Positions 1-11,797 of a DNA stretch of 64,000 nt are shown here, piece by piece. The notes under the pieces are model-generated. The model worked only from the letters and a program-made list of their open reading frames with translations. It had not been told where the DNA came from and did not search any database. The DNA comes from Pyxicephalus adspersus (taxonomy: Eukaryota; Chordata; Amphibia; Anura; Pyxicephalidae): contig NC_092860.1 of NCBI RefSeq assembly GCF_032062135.1, positions 154,038,116 through 154,102,115 of the forward strand, given 5' to 3'. How positions within the stretch are numbered: position 1 is the stretch's first letter; every line of letters begins with the position of its first letter. The position numbers and the translations under genes are program-made.

Positions 1-162
1 TTTGGAGGCTGTAGAAGCTCTACACAGTGCTGAAAACAACCCGAATTTTTCCTCCAATTGACTTTAATGGTGTTCGACTTTGACAGTCGACCACCCGAAT
101 TTTTTGCTCTATTCGAGCGAATAGCTGGCGAATCGAATAGTGAGCTATTCAACCAACACTAC
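1..162 (+). mobile_element. 3' end of a hAT-type transposon (family with TAGTGTTG termini)
   Basis: The same sequence occurs at 3285-3438 and 29101-29260: a GGAAGCTCTACACAGT-like stretch, then AACCCGAATTTTT, ATTGACTTTA, CACCCGAAT, a run of ATTCGA palindromes, and a CAACACTAC-type end. The 5' end of the copy at 55660-59258 is the reverse complement of the same terminus (TAGTGTTG), so these are terminal repeats of one hAT family. Here the terminus abuts the next hAT coding relic directly at about 162. Confidence 0.7.
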
Positions 163-3100
163 ACACAGCAGATGCAGAGGCAGGCAAGGAGAAAGAGCAG
201 CAAAGTGGTTGCACGCACCTCTCCAGTGTGGTCTTTTTTCACGTTGAAAAACGATGACGGGTGCCTAGCAACCTGCAGCCTATGCCACAGGCACATCCAC
301 AGAGGACAGGCCCGATCACATTTGGGTACAACATCCCTGCTTTCCCACAAACCAAAGTGGTAGCAGTACTTGCGTTCTCTTGAAGGAGTGCAACCACATC
401 ATCCTCTTTTCTTCCACCTACACTACTTCTCCACCTCCAACTGTCATTGCTACTACGTCCAAGGAGGTTGGTGCCAGCCAAACCTCTAGCGGCAATGAAG
501 TATCAGCTTATACCCGCAGGTTTTGTGGAGTCAGATGACATTTGTCACCACTATATGGGTATTCCAGTGACCCCTTCAGTTCCCCTAGCTCACAGTCCCT
601 TCATCCCACTTTACCGGAGTTCTGTGCAAGGCATCAGGCTATGGGCCCAACTAACAAAAGAGTAATTGAGCTCAATTCACGTCTAGCCAAACTATTGGCC
701 TTGCAGATACTGCCGTACAGCATGTGTGGACTTTGCTCCCTTCCGTGACCTGATGGCCTGTGCCGAGCGGAGGTGGAAAGAGGCATTACTTCTCCAGCAT
801 GGATGTACCCAGTTTACATGCACATGTAATGGGTACTCTCTCTTGGCCATTGGCATTCTTGGTGTCTAGCCAAATCCACGTCACCATGGACAGCTGGACA
901 ACTAGGCCTGGAGTGGGACGCTACCTCTCCTTCACCGCTCACTGGGTGGCCTTGTAAAGCTCAGTGGGCAGTATTCTGCAAGAGGCATTGCAGCCCCCAG
1001 TACCCCCACCAAGGGCTGTATTGGGAAAGAATGGGCCACCCCAGTCCACTTTCTCCTCCTCTTTCTTCATTCCTTCTACCACCAACCCCTCTTTTTTCGA
1101 CACTCCTCCTGAAAGGCCAGCAGCAGAGGACACTGTGGTTAAGCAGGAATCCCACTACTGCACCCACAAGCACACTCCTTGCCCGGCAGTGCTGAAACTG
1201 GTGTCCTTGGGGGAGAAAAGTCACACAGCCAGAGAACTCTTGTCCACTTTGCACAGAGAGGTTAAGGTTTGGCTGACACCCTCCAGGCTCACAACAGGCA
1301 ACAAAGTGTGCGACAAAGGGCCAACCTTGTGGCCATGCTGGGCATGGGCCATATAACACATGTGCCCTGCTTTGAGCATGTACTGAACCTGGTGGTGCAG
1401 AAGTTCTTCTGCACATACTCAGGACTGCAGGACTGAGACAGGCTCGCTCCATCTGCAGCCATGTAAGCCGATCCCCTACGGCCACTGCGGTGCTTAGCAA
1501 AATCCGGAGCCAACGGAGGCTGCCACCGTACAGACTCATTTGTGACACCATGACTGGATGGAACTTGGTCAGCGTGGTGCATGGAGACAGCTGTACCCTT
1601 GGTACAGCCATACAACTGAGCTATTTTATCAGTGACCAGTGGCTGCAGATTGAGATGCTGTGCAAGGTACTGGCCCCCTTTGAGCAGGCCACAAATGTTG
1701 TGAGTCAAAGCTGTCAGGCTGGAACGATGTCATACCCATCATCTTTCTGCTTGATAATACCCTGTGTGGCCTCATGGAAAGTGGTGATGGGAAAGGAGCA
1801 GAAGAAATGGAGGAGGAGGATGAGGGTGACATTATACTCCATAGGGCACAGCCAGCATCAGGAGGATCATGAAGGGACACTGGCCAGCATCAGGAGTTTC
1901 AAGAGGAGGAGGAGGAGGAGGAGGAGGAAGAGGATTATGATGATGATGGAGACCATGTTGGGGCTGCTGGACAGGATCGTCCATCCTGCATTTGTGCTGT
2001 CATGCCCCAGGCATTGTGTGGGAGATTGAACAACAGAAACTGCTGCAGCTTAAAGAGGAGGAGGTGGGTGATGAGGAGGAAGATGTTTTGGCGCCTACTG
2101 AGGGACAGAATGAGCCCAGGGAACCCTTCTTTCATATGTGTGTCCACATGCTCCGATGCCTACGAAGAGATCCCCGCATTTGCAGCATCAAAAACCAGGT
2201 TTCCACCCAACCCTGAGCAAGAGAAAGAAAAGGCTATGTGAGGAGTTCCATGCACTACAGACAACAAAGGGGGCTCAGGCGGACACTGCCTCCACTGTGT
2301 GCTCCTGTAGCAATGGCAGCAGCAGAAGTGGCAGCAGGCTTCAAAAAGGCCAAGGCCACACTTCTAGGCCAAGGCAGGGAGGTTTTTCTGGATGCGTGGC
2401 GAAACCTGATGCGGCCACCTCAAGCAAGTGAAGTGCAGGGGCATAACCATAGAGAACGGATGAAGCGCATGGTGCATGATTATGTTGGGTCTTTTCTGGC
2501 TGGGGGTGGTGGTGGTGTTGACGACAACAGATATAAGGAGGATGCCTGTCCTATCAGTAGTGACGCCATTAACTTTTGGGCCAACAGGCTTGAAATCTGC
2601 CCGCAGTTGGCACAGTATGCCATCAAGCTTCTTTCGTGATCAGCATCCAGTGTTCTGTCTGAAAGAACCTTCGGTGCCGATGGCGGAGTGGTCACGGACC
2701 ACCGATCACGACAGCCACCAGAAAATGTCAATTGCCTCACCTTTTTGAAAATGAACGAAAGGTGGGTACTAACAACTATCATATCCCCACTGCAGATATC
2801 CCTGACTGACTGACACAAGTACTCACCGGCCAACCAAGATGCCTCTGTAAACCCATACTGCTCCTGTGCTGAGTCTGTGGCTGCCTATCACCAACACCCT
2901 GTCAGCTGAGCCTGCCTCGGTTGAATTTTTCCGCTAGTTATCGCAACATCCAGGGGTGGCGTTCATCACCAATGTCATGCTTGCTATTGTGCCAGGTAGC
3001 AATAAACTTTACATTTCTGCTGCTTCCGGGAAACTGGCAAACTGCAGATGAAAACCCCCAGTACTGCCACACTGATAGGTACAATTGCCTTTGCCTAATT

Positions 3101-3438
3101 TTTCAGCTAAGTATTGTAAGATTGAGGGTTGGCATTCATGTCATCCACTTCATGATGCAAACTAGCAATATCGTCTACCTCCCACCAGCTTCCGGCACTA
3201 CAGACCACAGCAACAGTGCTGGCGCACAAAACATCAGTACGACAAGCAATCAAAACTACAAGCAATCAGGGGGTTGGAGCTAATTGCTTTAGCAGTTCTA
3301 CACTGTCCCAAAAAAAACAAATTCCACCCCCCATAGACTTTAATAATGTTCGAATTCTGCCTTTGTTCACCCGAAAATTATCAGGCTATTCGATCAAATA
3401 GCTGCTGAATCGAACAATCAGCTGTTCCACCCACACTA
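163..3438 (+). mobile_element. hAT transposon relic A with BED-finger transposase
   Basis: Broken transposase gene. A BED zinc finger lies at about 214-360 (SPVWSFFTLKNDD, then C..C and H..H spacing). The RNase-H-like core follows in several frames: VTMDSWTTRPGVGRYLSFTAHWV at about 880-954, LVSLGEKSHTARELL at about 1196-1240, and WLQIEMLCKVLAPFEQATN at about 1640-1700. The C-terminal dimerisation region is seen at 2530-2760 (ISSDAINFWANR, then SSVLSERTF), with an in-frame TGA at 2637. The 3' terminus is 3285-3438. At least five frame changes make it inactive. It lacks its own 5' end. A GGA-repeat tract at 1902-1933 encodes an acidic stretch on some frames. Family member B at 30660 shares both coding and 3' noncoding sequence. 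Confidence 0.8.
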
Positions 3439-4915
3439 GCTGCCGTCTGTCAGTACTCCATTCACAAAAATTGGACACTTCGAGATGGCATTGATGATGC
3501 ACTACACCCAGCTCTCCATGACACTTCCAATGTGGTCTCCCTGGCGATAGCTGACCACCCGCTGCTACTGCTCTCGCTGACCCACGCTCGGTCTCTGGTC
3601 CTCTGGTCACCGCGCTACTTCTCCACAACCTTATGGGTGGCATTCCTAACACATTTTATCCAGGTCATAATGCCAGCTATCAATTATTAAAAATAAACAG
3701 GATTTATATAGCATAAACAAATTTGCAGCTATATAAATTAAATAGGGGTGCATACATTAAAACGCAATTCATTCTTCTGCCGTTTTGACTGCAGAGACTG
3801 TTGCTAGTGGGTTGAGTTCACCCTTTCTTAATATCCTAATGTTAATGCTGCTTTCTGTACCCTGTCCATCACGTAAAAATCCTATTTGCTTGCTGTCAAT
3901 TTGCCTGCCATTTTCTGGAAAACCACAAGGTCTTTTGGATCTTTTGTATTTTTCCCTTGTTGCCACTGTTCTTCTTCACATACTAAGAAACTTTGGTGGT
4001 TCTAACATGTATAGAGGCTTTGCTATTATTGTTTAAAGTTGGCCCATTGACTTTAATGGAATTTGTGAAATCGGTACACCGAAATTTCGTGCACCCATTG
4101 GAAGTTCAAGGAAATGAAGACTGTCAGAGGCCTACTCTCTCATCCCTAATGGCCACATACATATCAGGTGTCCTGAAATGGATTGCCTAAGAAGTGTGCT
4201 CAGTTAACCTGGCCGCTGCACAGCTGCCATATCCTGATGGCACCATTGGCTGCACAATGACAGGAGCTCAGCAAGGTGAAGCATCTTGCTAGATTAGCTA
4301 AACAGAGTAGAGTTTTTTTAAGCTACAGGATTTGCTTTGAACAAATAGTAGTGTAAACCCACAATCAGAGGACAGCGAGTAGTTCCATAATGGTAGAGCA
4401 GCAAAGGCCATCCTTGTGTTTTTATCTCAGCTCAGCATACCAATCTCCTGATGATTATAAAGGTAAGAATGTGCCAACTTCATTACGTTTCTGCACAGGA
4501 TCTTTTCATTGTTTTATTTAATCTCCAAATATGTTTAGTGTTCTGTTTTCATTCGGGGTTTATTACCCCTAAACTGTCATAACTTTTTGGATTACCCTCA
4601 TTATAACATCACATGAGATAATAATATTCAGCTAAGGATAGTTCGGGTGAATACATATTAAATGTAAGTATAGACAAAGTTTTCACTACAAAGAGAGGAA
4701 TTGTGTGTCGGAGCATCATTAGATAAACTCCACCAGTATAGTAGAAAATAAGACATTTCCAGGACAAATGGGACATGGTGCCCAAAAATCCCCATCTGTG
4801 CTGGAGCTGTCCAATGTTTTACCAATATCAAAGTGTATGTCGTACTGTCAGCCAATCACATAATGGAATTTGTAATTTTACTTTTACTTTCAGTTGCATG
4901 AAGGAGATATTAGAA
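3439..4915. other. Non-genic; minisatellite-related and unclassified sequence
   Basis: 3440-3640 resembles the minisatellite-type sequence at 28700-28850 (shared CAGTACTCCATTC and GATGATGCACTACACCCAGC). 3650-3720 resembles an inverted L2/CR1-like tail (AAATAAACAGGATTTATATAGC). 4040-4110 has ATTGACTTTAATGGAATTTG, similar to hAT-type ends. I recognise nothing coding in the remainder. Confidence 0.5.
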
Positions 4916-5527
4916 GGATCTAAGATCCATCATGAATGCTGTAGCCAGACTCATCCATCCTACCCTCCGCTCCTCTTCCGTTGCATGTCTTTGTAGTTCT
5001 CTCCATTGGCTTCCATTTCACCTGAGAATCAAATTTAAGCTCCTGTGCTTTGCCTTCAAAGCCCTAACACAGTTATTGTCCCACTTACATTTCTGACTTG
5101 GGAACAAAATACTCCCCCTGCCGCTCTCCCTGCTCTTCCAATGACCTACTAATGACTTCCTCACTCATAACCTCATCACACGCACGGATACAAGCCTTCT
5201 CTAGAGCTGCCCCGACTCTCTGGAATGGTTATTTAAAAGAGGCTCATTTAAAAAAGCGCTCAAAACCCATTTTTTCAAACTTGCCTACCCGTCTTTTTCT
5301 GTCTTTTGAAACCACCAGTACTTCCCACCACTACATATCTCCCATCCTATTGTGTGTGAAATTCCCCCACCTACTAGATTGTAAGCTCTTCGTGGCAGGG
5401 TCCTCTCCTCCTGTATCACTTTCTGTATTAGTCTGTCATTTGCAATCCCTATTTAATGTACAGCGCTGTGTAATATGTTGGCGCTATATAAATCCTGTTT
5501 ATTAATAATAATAATAATAATAATAAA
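4916..5527 (+). mobile_element. L2/CR1-type LINE, 3' end with (TAA)n tail
   Basis: A 5'-truncated non-LTR retrotransposon. The left part still translates in fragments like the end of a CR1/L2 reverse-transcriptase ORF (LHWLPFHLRIKFKLLCFAFKAL region at about 5000-5065). The 3' untranslated region has the widespread signature ATTGTAAGCTCTTCGTGGCAG, TACAGCGCTGTGTAATATG and GGCGCTATATAAATCCTG, ending in a TAATAATAA microsatellite at 5502-5526. Similar short tails sit at about 14680-14720 (plus) and 8165-8235 (minus). Confidence 0.75.
5502..5526. repeat. (TAA)n microsatellite, LINE tail
   Basis: About eight TAA units immediately follow the LINE 3' end, as expected for the reiterated tail of the L2/CR1 group. 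Confidence 0.85.
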
Positions 5528-6638
5528 AAGGATGCAGGCATTTCAACTATTCTGCTGTTTCTGTCACCCATCATCTCAATGTCATTTAAATTACAAGAAG
5601 GTAAGAGATTTTCCAAAAATTCTTAATGTTTATAGATCTGCAATCGTTAGAAAAGTTCTATTCCTATACCTGTACCCGATTAATGCATGTATTCATATAT
5701 TTTATATTCACAATACAAATCATTTTTGTAAGGTTACAGTTATTTGTGCAGACCCAACTGATCATTCTATCACTGTTATACAACTGTCCCCGGGGTGGTT
5801 GGTGGTGCAATTACTGCTTGGCATCGGGAACAGGTGGATGACACAACACCATCTGTATTGGAGATGTTCACAGAAATCTGCTCAGAGTAGATTCTGATTT
5901 CTACTTTTCTGAACTTGAGCTGGAAAAAAATATAAAGGGGCATAGAGAATTTTCCAGCGTGCCAGTCTGCTACTGCAATTTAGAGAACTTGCTTTATAAA
6001 AAATCCAAAGGGATATAGGTATTCAGTGTCTTAATTCTGTAGATGGAACCAGGAATGGTGTGCTTGGTGGCAATAATGATGGTGCTGCTGTTTGTGCCCT
6101 GTTCCAGCCCCCAGATGCCCAACAGTAATTGCACCACCAACCACCTTAGTGCCACCAGTATAACTACCAACTGTACAATTAGTTAACTAATCATAAAATG
6201 GGTTCAGACCAGCCCCATACTGTCCCAGATTCCTGATATTATTTAATAACATAATAATAAACCATTCTTAGTAATTTTCCCCAAAAAATATTAATTTACA
6301 GTTTTTTTAACCTGTTTTTAAATATGAATTCCACTTTTAGTTTCAAGCATCTTTATTAGATAAATGCATCTTTATACTGATGAATGTTGTACTATCTAAT
6401 AAGGGAACAGTCTTAGGGTTTACAACATCCTCTGCTAACTTGGATTTCAGTGCCCCCCATGCCTGGTGCCAACCACCTCCAATGGTTCAGATTGCCCATG
6501 TATAACGGTTGACTTCAGATGGAGGTGGATATGTTTCGGTGTAATCTGTCAGGTTTCAGCACAATTGGGATACAACGTAATTACAACACTGTCAAAGATT
6601 TGTGCGTTGTGTGGCCAAATTGCAGTAGGAGAAACTTA
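5528..6638. other. Non-genic sequence
   Basis: AT-rich sequence with no long conserved frame. 5785-5845 and 6085-6150 share GGTTGGTGGTGCAATTACTG in opposite orientations (on the plus strand CAGTAATTGCACCACCAACC at 6122-6141), forming a local inverted repeat. No known element recognised. Confidence 0.5.
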
Positions 6639-6840
6639 AAGTTAGGTCCATAAATATTTGAACAGAGACAACTTTTTTCTAATTTGGTTTCTGTACGTTA
6701 CCACTCTTAATTTTAAATGAAACAACTCAGATGTAGTTGAACTGCAGACTTTCAGCTTTAATTCAGTGGGCTGAACAAAAAGATTGCATACAAATGTGAG
6801 GAACTAAGGCTTTTTTTTAACACAATCACTTCACTTGAGG
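6639..6840 (+). mobile_element. Tc1/mariner-like transposon end (truncated)
   Basis: Starts GTTAGGTCCATAAATATTTG and continues ACAGAGACAACTTTTTTCTA, TGAAACAACTCAGATG and CTGCAGACTTTCAGCTTTAA. This is the left end of a widespread vertebrate Tc1/mariner-like element. No matching right terminal repeat is visible downstream, so the copy is truncated or noncoding. The call rests on remembered family sequence. Confidence 0.55.
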
Positions 6841-8462
6841 AGTGGCAAAATCTACAGTTTGGTAAAAACACACAGAGACATTTTATGTCAGACAAAAAGA
6901 CACAACAATTGTTTTGTGTATAATGTGTGTCACCCCAGCACTCCATCATTGGCCATGGAACACTATATATTTGTTTCATTTCATTTGTAAACTAAACTGG
7001 ATGAGTGAAAGAAGAGATAAAAGAAAAAAGAAGAATTTCATTTACCTGATGACATTTCTTCCCGATAAGCAGATGGTGATCTGTATTTCTGTTTCCCAGA
7101 GGAATCCAGCATCATATAAAGCTGGAGAGAGGAGTATGGGAGAGTAACAAAACCTCGCTTGTTTACTATGCAAAGTGAAACGTTTTTCTCCATTATGGAT
7201 GGAGTAGGAAAAGGTTAAACCTTTTTATGTTCCATTGGTGACGTATTTTTTATTTTCGGATGCACCAGGTTTGTTTAAGGTCACTGTCTGGAGAAGTATT
7301 GAAGCAATTTTAGAAGAATGATAAATCAAATCTTTGCAACCAAGGTGCCTGCACAAATCAGAGAATCACTTTAAGTGTTATTTCTATTCTCTGATCTCTC
7401 ATCATCATCTCATCATTCTCTCATCCATTTGTACTACTACCCCCCACACCCAATACCGCTCCACATGTCCGTCACGTGATACCCCCCACATCCTGCTGCC
7501 AATACCCCCCACATCCTGTGCAGCCCACACTGGGGTTGCTTCTGAGAAAATATCCAGAGCAGAGCTGAGTGGAAGTGAGAAATGTAATATTGTGAAATGA
7601 TGACAAATATTGCGTATTCCTATCCTTTCCTGGCCATCCAGGCTCCTTGAAGAAGCAAAGCATTTCTATGTATAATGAATACAATAACCAACATGTACCG
7701 CTCTACAGATCTGCAGACATATCATTGGAAGGATTGGTAATAATGTTATTTTCTTTACAACACAATAGATTGGGACTAAAACCTGCTGATCAAAGTACCG
7801 AGATGCCAATGAGCTAAATTCTGGTGTAAGTTATCCCAGTTTATCCCAGAAACTCTCCTATACTTACAATTCACTTTATGGAAGAACCCAGAATCCTCCC
7901 TGTCCCCCAACACAACAATTTTGGTGGCATTACTCTCTTCAGGGGCTTTGTAATTTGCTCAAAAGCCACATTTTCCCAAAAGTATAATCTTTCATAAAAA
8001 ATATGATTTTCATCACCAAATTTACTTTCCAAACATCATCTGATCACCTCAACTGCAGAGAGGTTGGGTGGTAATTGAGTTACACTTTTCTAAATCATTA
8101 TAAGGCTGATCCCAGCACCCTGACAACCATTTGGAACCAGTTTGGAAAGCAGATTTTCTATTACAATTATTATTAATACACTTTATTTATAAAGCACCAA
8201 CATAGCACTCTACATGTAATGAGGGCTGCAAATGACAAATACAAACAATGACACCAGAGGAGGGGAGAGATAATACTTGAATAAGTACAAAGCCTGTACA
8301 GCCCAACCTGGACAACTCTCCCACTCACTTTACCTCTTTAACAAAACACTGACACATTCACTGGACTTAAAATGGAGGGCAAGCTGCCGTTTAATTAACA
8401 ACTCTTTTAATACCAATAACATAACATTTCTGTAATCCTTTTGTTAACATATTTACCTACAA
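6841..8462. other. Non-genic sequence
   Basis: No conserved coding segment recognised. 7430-7520 holds a short degenerate repeat of ATACCCCCCACATCCTG. 8165-8235 looks like an inverted LINE tail (CACTTTATTTATAAAGCACC). Confidence 0.45.
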
Positions 8463-8682
8463 TTAACCCCCCTGACAGTAATCCCGAGTGTGGCTCATTG
8501 TGAATTTCATGTACCAAAAGCGATAACCCCGAGCCACACTAAGGGTAACAAAAAAAAATCCTACCTGCTCCCCTCGATCCAATGGCGTCCACTAGCAAAC
8601 CCTGGGCGCCTTCTGCAATACATCCTCGGCTTGATCAATGTGAAGCTTCGGTATGCTCGAGAGGCGTGGCCTGGTGGGAAAA

Positions 8683-8717
8683 TTTAAAAGCAGATTACTT
8701 TGTAATCTGCTTTTAAA
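8683..8717. repeat. Perfect 16-bp inverted repeat, 3-nt loop
   Basis: Left arm TTTAAAAGCAGATTAC at 8683-8698, loop TTT, right arm exact reverse complement at 8702-8717. It lies inside MITE copy 1. The sister copy has a different hairpin at the corresponding place. Confidence 0.9.
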
Positions 8718-8744
8718 ACGTTGATCACAGTGATAAAGTTATAA

Positions 8745-8930
8745 AAAATAAATCCAAATAATAAATAATAAATCCAAAAGTTTATCTACTATTGTACCCT
8801 TGTTTGGACAAATAAAAAAAAATTTATTTTTTAATAAAATTATTCAAATCTTTATTTTTTATAATTTATTATTTATAATTATTTATTATATTTTAATTTA
8901 TGATTTGTGTTTCAAATTTATCATACCCGG
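8745..8930. repeat. AT-rich low-complexity tract
   Basis: Almost pure A/T sequence built from AAATAATAAAT and TTATTTATAATT variants, inside the MITE copy 1. Confidence 0.75.
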
Positions 8931-9087
8931 TAACAGTTCCTAAAAATTAGAGGCCTAAAATATTAAACAACAAATTTCCATGCAAAACAATGCTTTTTGA
9001 CATAAAAATACTGACATAATCAGACTGCCAGAAGGTTAAGTAGCATACTTCACATTTTCCCCAAAATATTCAACAGTACAACCATCC

Positions 9088-9834
9088 TGTCATGCTAGGG
9101 GAGACAGGGCAACTAGGGGGCGCTACGGCCTGCATGGAGGTGATGTGAGCCTTGGAAAGGGCCAAGGCGCAGAGTCTAAGCGGTAACCAAGTCATCTCCA
9201 AAGCCTCTGATAATGCTGATGGTGAGGATAATGCTTTGCTGGTTACTGCCAGGTTGCGGTCCTTGGGCACACCAAGGTGGGCAAAAAAAAACACGTTACC
9301 AAATCACAAAGCAGAAGGATAGTCGAGGAAGGCGGGGGTTGAGCCAGACAGCAAGCAAGAGAGGTCAGGTCACATGCCAGGGATCAATTACTAGGGATCC
9401 AGGAGACAGATACCAGTGATACAGGGGACAGTGGAAGCAATAGTAGGCACAGGTGACACAGGAATATCCACAGACAGACAGGAACACTGGAACAGCACAG
9501 GTATAGTAAGTTGGCTGGGAACCAACAGAATGGACAACGAGGGGTTAACACAGGAGCTTGTTAGAGGAAGCACTGAATTAAGCACCAGGTGTACAGGAAC
9601 TAGCTCAACAGAACTAGGGCTCGGCACAATAGAGAAACGTTGCACGGATACTGAGTGCAGTTTGTGAGCTGATTAAATACCCAGGGATGGTTAAGAGGCT
9701 ATTTTCTGATTGGCCAGTGGATAGGATGGAATTGATGAAGCCTGTAAACATTTGCAAGCCCAGAGTCAGAACTGCCAGCATGCGCAGGAGAGAGGCGTTT
9801 GTGCTTTAGGTAGGAGGAAGAGGTAAGTGTGACA
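9088..9834. mobile_element. Solo LTR-like element, 747 bp, with CATCC target duplication
   Basis: The element starts TGTCATGCTAGGGG and ends AAGTGTGACA, so the ends are TG...CA with TGTCA/TGACA inverted. It is flanked on both sides by CATCC (9083-9087 and 9835-9839), a 5-bp target duplication. The middle (9380-9560) is a degenerate GACACAGG/GACAGG repeat. Parts of the same family occur at 44930-45235 (left and right portions) and about 46340-46840 (repeat region and right portion). No internal coding region, so solo LTR or small nonautonomous LTR element. Orientation is not settled. Confidence 0.7.
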
Positions 9835-9839
9835 CATCC

Positions 9840-10898
9840 CTTGTTCTCCAAACATAACCTGTTCACAAGCCAACCACAAGGCTGCTGATCCCAGAAGCCA
9901 CAAAACCAGATTTTCTACGCCAAGCCGGCACCTCAATGACCCCTAGCCACCCACCACCACCTCAGGGGTCTAGATTTTATAACTACCAAAAGTCACCACC
10001 AAAAATTAGTTCCCCCACTTCAAAAAATCACCACCAGGACCCTTGCTTTCCTAGGAACCCAACACGCCCGCTCGCCCCCAACAACACTTTTTCCTCCCTA
10101 CCTTCCCTTAACTGGAAGGCTGGATGGGAACCTTTCAACCCAAAAATTGTTACTGAATCTTCGTGCCTAAACCTTATAACACCTGAGTTCAACCAATCCT
10201 GCACTGACCCTACCTTGACCCCTCCTTCTGCTTAACCCTTCCCCCTCCGGTCTCCTTGTTAGAAACAAATAACTTTATATGATATTATGCTCATGTACGT
10301 AACTAAATATTAAGGGCAGAATATATGTCATTTCTATCTTACTTACTTACTGACAGAGTTAATGCTATTTTGGAGTTTGAGACTGCCCAGAAGGCTGGAA
10401 CAAATATTGTCGCTTTATCATGTGGTCTTTGTTATCTATTTCTGTATGTGTGACCATATGTGAATGTATGGAATGGTATATATTGCATTGTAACTATATT
10501 GTGAGATGTCACATCCATCAGGCTTCAACACACACACACGCACGGTTACACTCATGTATTCTTATTGAACTGCTGCTGTAACTTTTTATGAATAAATACA
10601 CAAGCTTTTTATGGTACAGAAGAAGACAAACCTGTTATTAATGCACCAAAACAATAATTTATATTAATATTACTTTTTTTTACACTCCTCGGAGAACACT
10701 CTGTTTGTTTTCATGTGTGGGCAAATAAAAGTGGGTGGAATCCATAGAATGCAAGTTCAAATTTTTAGAGAAGTTTTTACTTTAAACTTTTTGACTACAG
10801 GTCAATGGGTTAATTTTCTACAAATTTTCTAAAGCTAATAGTTTTCTAGCAGGACATATGTGGACTACAAAGCTTCTGTATGCAAAATTTTACAATTA
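9840..10898. other. Non-genic; downstream flank of the V2R gene
   Basis: 9936-10235 is a proline-rich open frame of 99 codons with low-complexity composition and no recognised domain. 10511-10524 is a short (CA)n run. A plus-strand GAATAAATAC lies near 10590. The last stretch before 10899 should contain the 3' UTR of the receptor, but I see no clear minus-strand AATAAA. Confidence 0.4.
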
Positions 10899-11797
10899 TT
10901 ATTTCTCCAACATGTTTTTTTGGGTGTTTAGCTCAGGATTTAGAAGCAAAATGTACAGTTTAGGAAAAAATATACAAAATAAAACCCCAGCACTAGAGGT
11001 CAGTATAGCGAATACCTCCACAGCCACCATGTATTTCCCTCTGGTACTCAGATAGGCCGGGATCATGGCAATCCACACACTGCAGAACACCAGCATGCTG
11101 AAGGTGATGTACTTGGCCTCATTAAAACTGTCCGGTAATGTCCTCACCATGAAAGCCAGAACAAAACTCACAGCTGCCAGGAACCCCATATAACCCAATG
11201 TGATATAAAAGGGCAATGTTGAACCCTCATTGCATTGTATGATGATCTTCCCAGGATAGGATTGCTTGTCATACTCCTGAAATGGTGGAGAGATGGACAA
11301 CCAAAGAATTCCATTTATAACCTGAATGGATGAGCAGAACAACATGACTGTATTGGGAAGTTTGACTCCCACCCATTTCCTACAGGAGCTTCCAGGTTGG
11401 ATGGCTTTAAAAGCAATGGAGACCATGATGGTTTTAGCTAGGATAGAGGACACAGAGATAGTGAAGACAATTCCAAAGGAGATTTGTTGCAGCATACAAG
11501 TGATATCCACAGGACGGCCAAGGAACAGGAACACAGAAAGGAAACTCAGAGTGAGCGAGCAGAGCAGAATGAAGCTGAGGTTCCGGTTATTGGCTTTGAC
11601 CATGGGAGTGCTCCGAAACCAGAAAAATATTCCAAGAATAAAGATAGATATGGCAGCAAATAGGACGGAAGACACCGAAAAAATTATAATGAGAACATCC
11701 TTCTCATATGACAAATACTCAGTAACCTTGGAAACACAAAGATTTTTAGCATCATTTGGCCATTCATTTTCAGGACACATTTGGCAGATTTCACTGT
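10899..11797 (-). CDS. V2R exon 6: seven-transmembrane domain and C-terminus
   Basis: An 899-nt last exon (residues 568-866) after ..CATTCTACAG. It opens DSEICQMCPENEWPN, the end of the cysteine-rich linker. Helix 1 is about residues 596-623, and six more hydrophobic helices follow. The second half carries hallmark V2R sequences: RTLPDSFNEAKYITFSML at helix 5-6, IPAYLSTRGKYMVAVEVFA in the third extracellular loop and helix 7, and LTSSAGVLFCIFFPKLYILL. The tail after helix 7 is short (LNPELNTQKNMLEK), typical for V2Rs. The stop is at 10901-10899. The opposite-strand frame 11326-11808 is only its shadow. Confidence 0.95.

Larger units (their letters stand above)
8463..9039 (+). mobile_element. 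TTAA-flanked MITE (piggyBac-like), copy 1
   Basis: TTAA at 8463-8466 is followed by CCCCCCTGACAGTAATCCCG; at the other end CAGACTGCCAGAAGG is followed by TTAA at 9036-9039. The ends are imperfect inverted repeats. Near the left end, a palindromic segment (GAGTGTGGCTC and GAGCCACAC) is shared with copy 2 at 14184. An internal perfect hairpin lies at 8683-8717. TTAA target duplication points to the piggyBac superfamily. The element has no transposase gene. Confidence 0.65.

Noticed and set aside
9936..10235. 99-codon proline-rich frame as a gene
   Set aside because: Low-complexity composition, no domain and no splice signals or partner exons that I could support.
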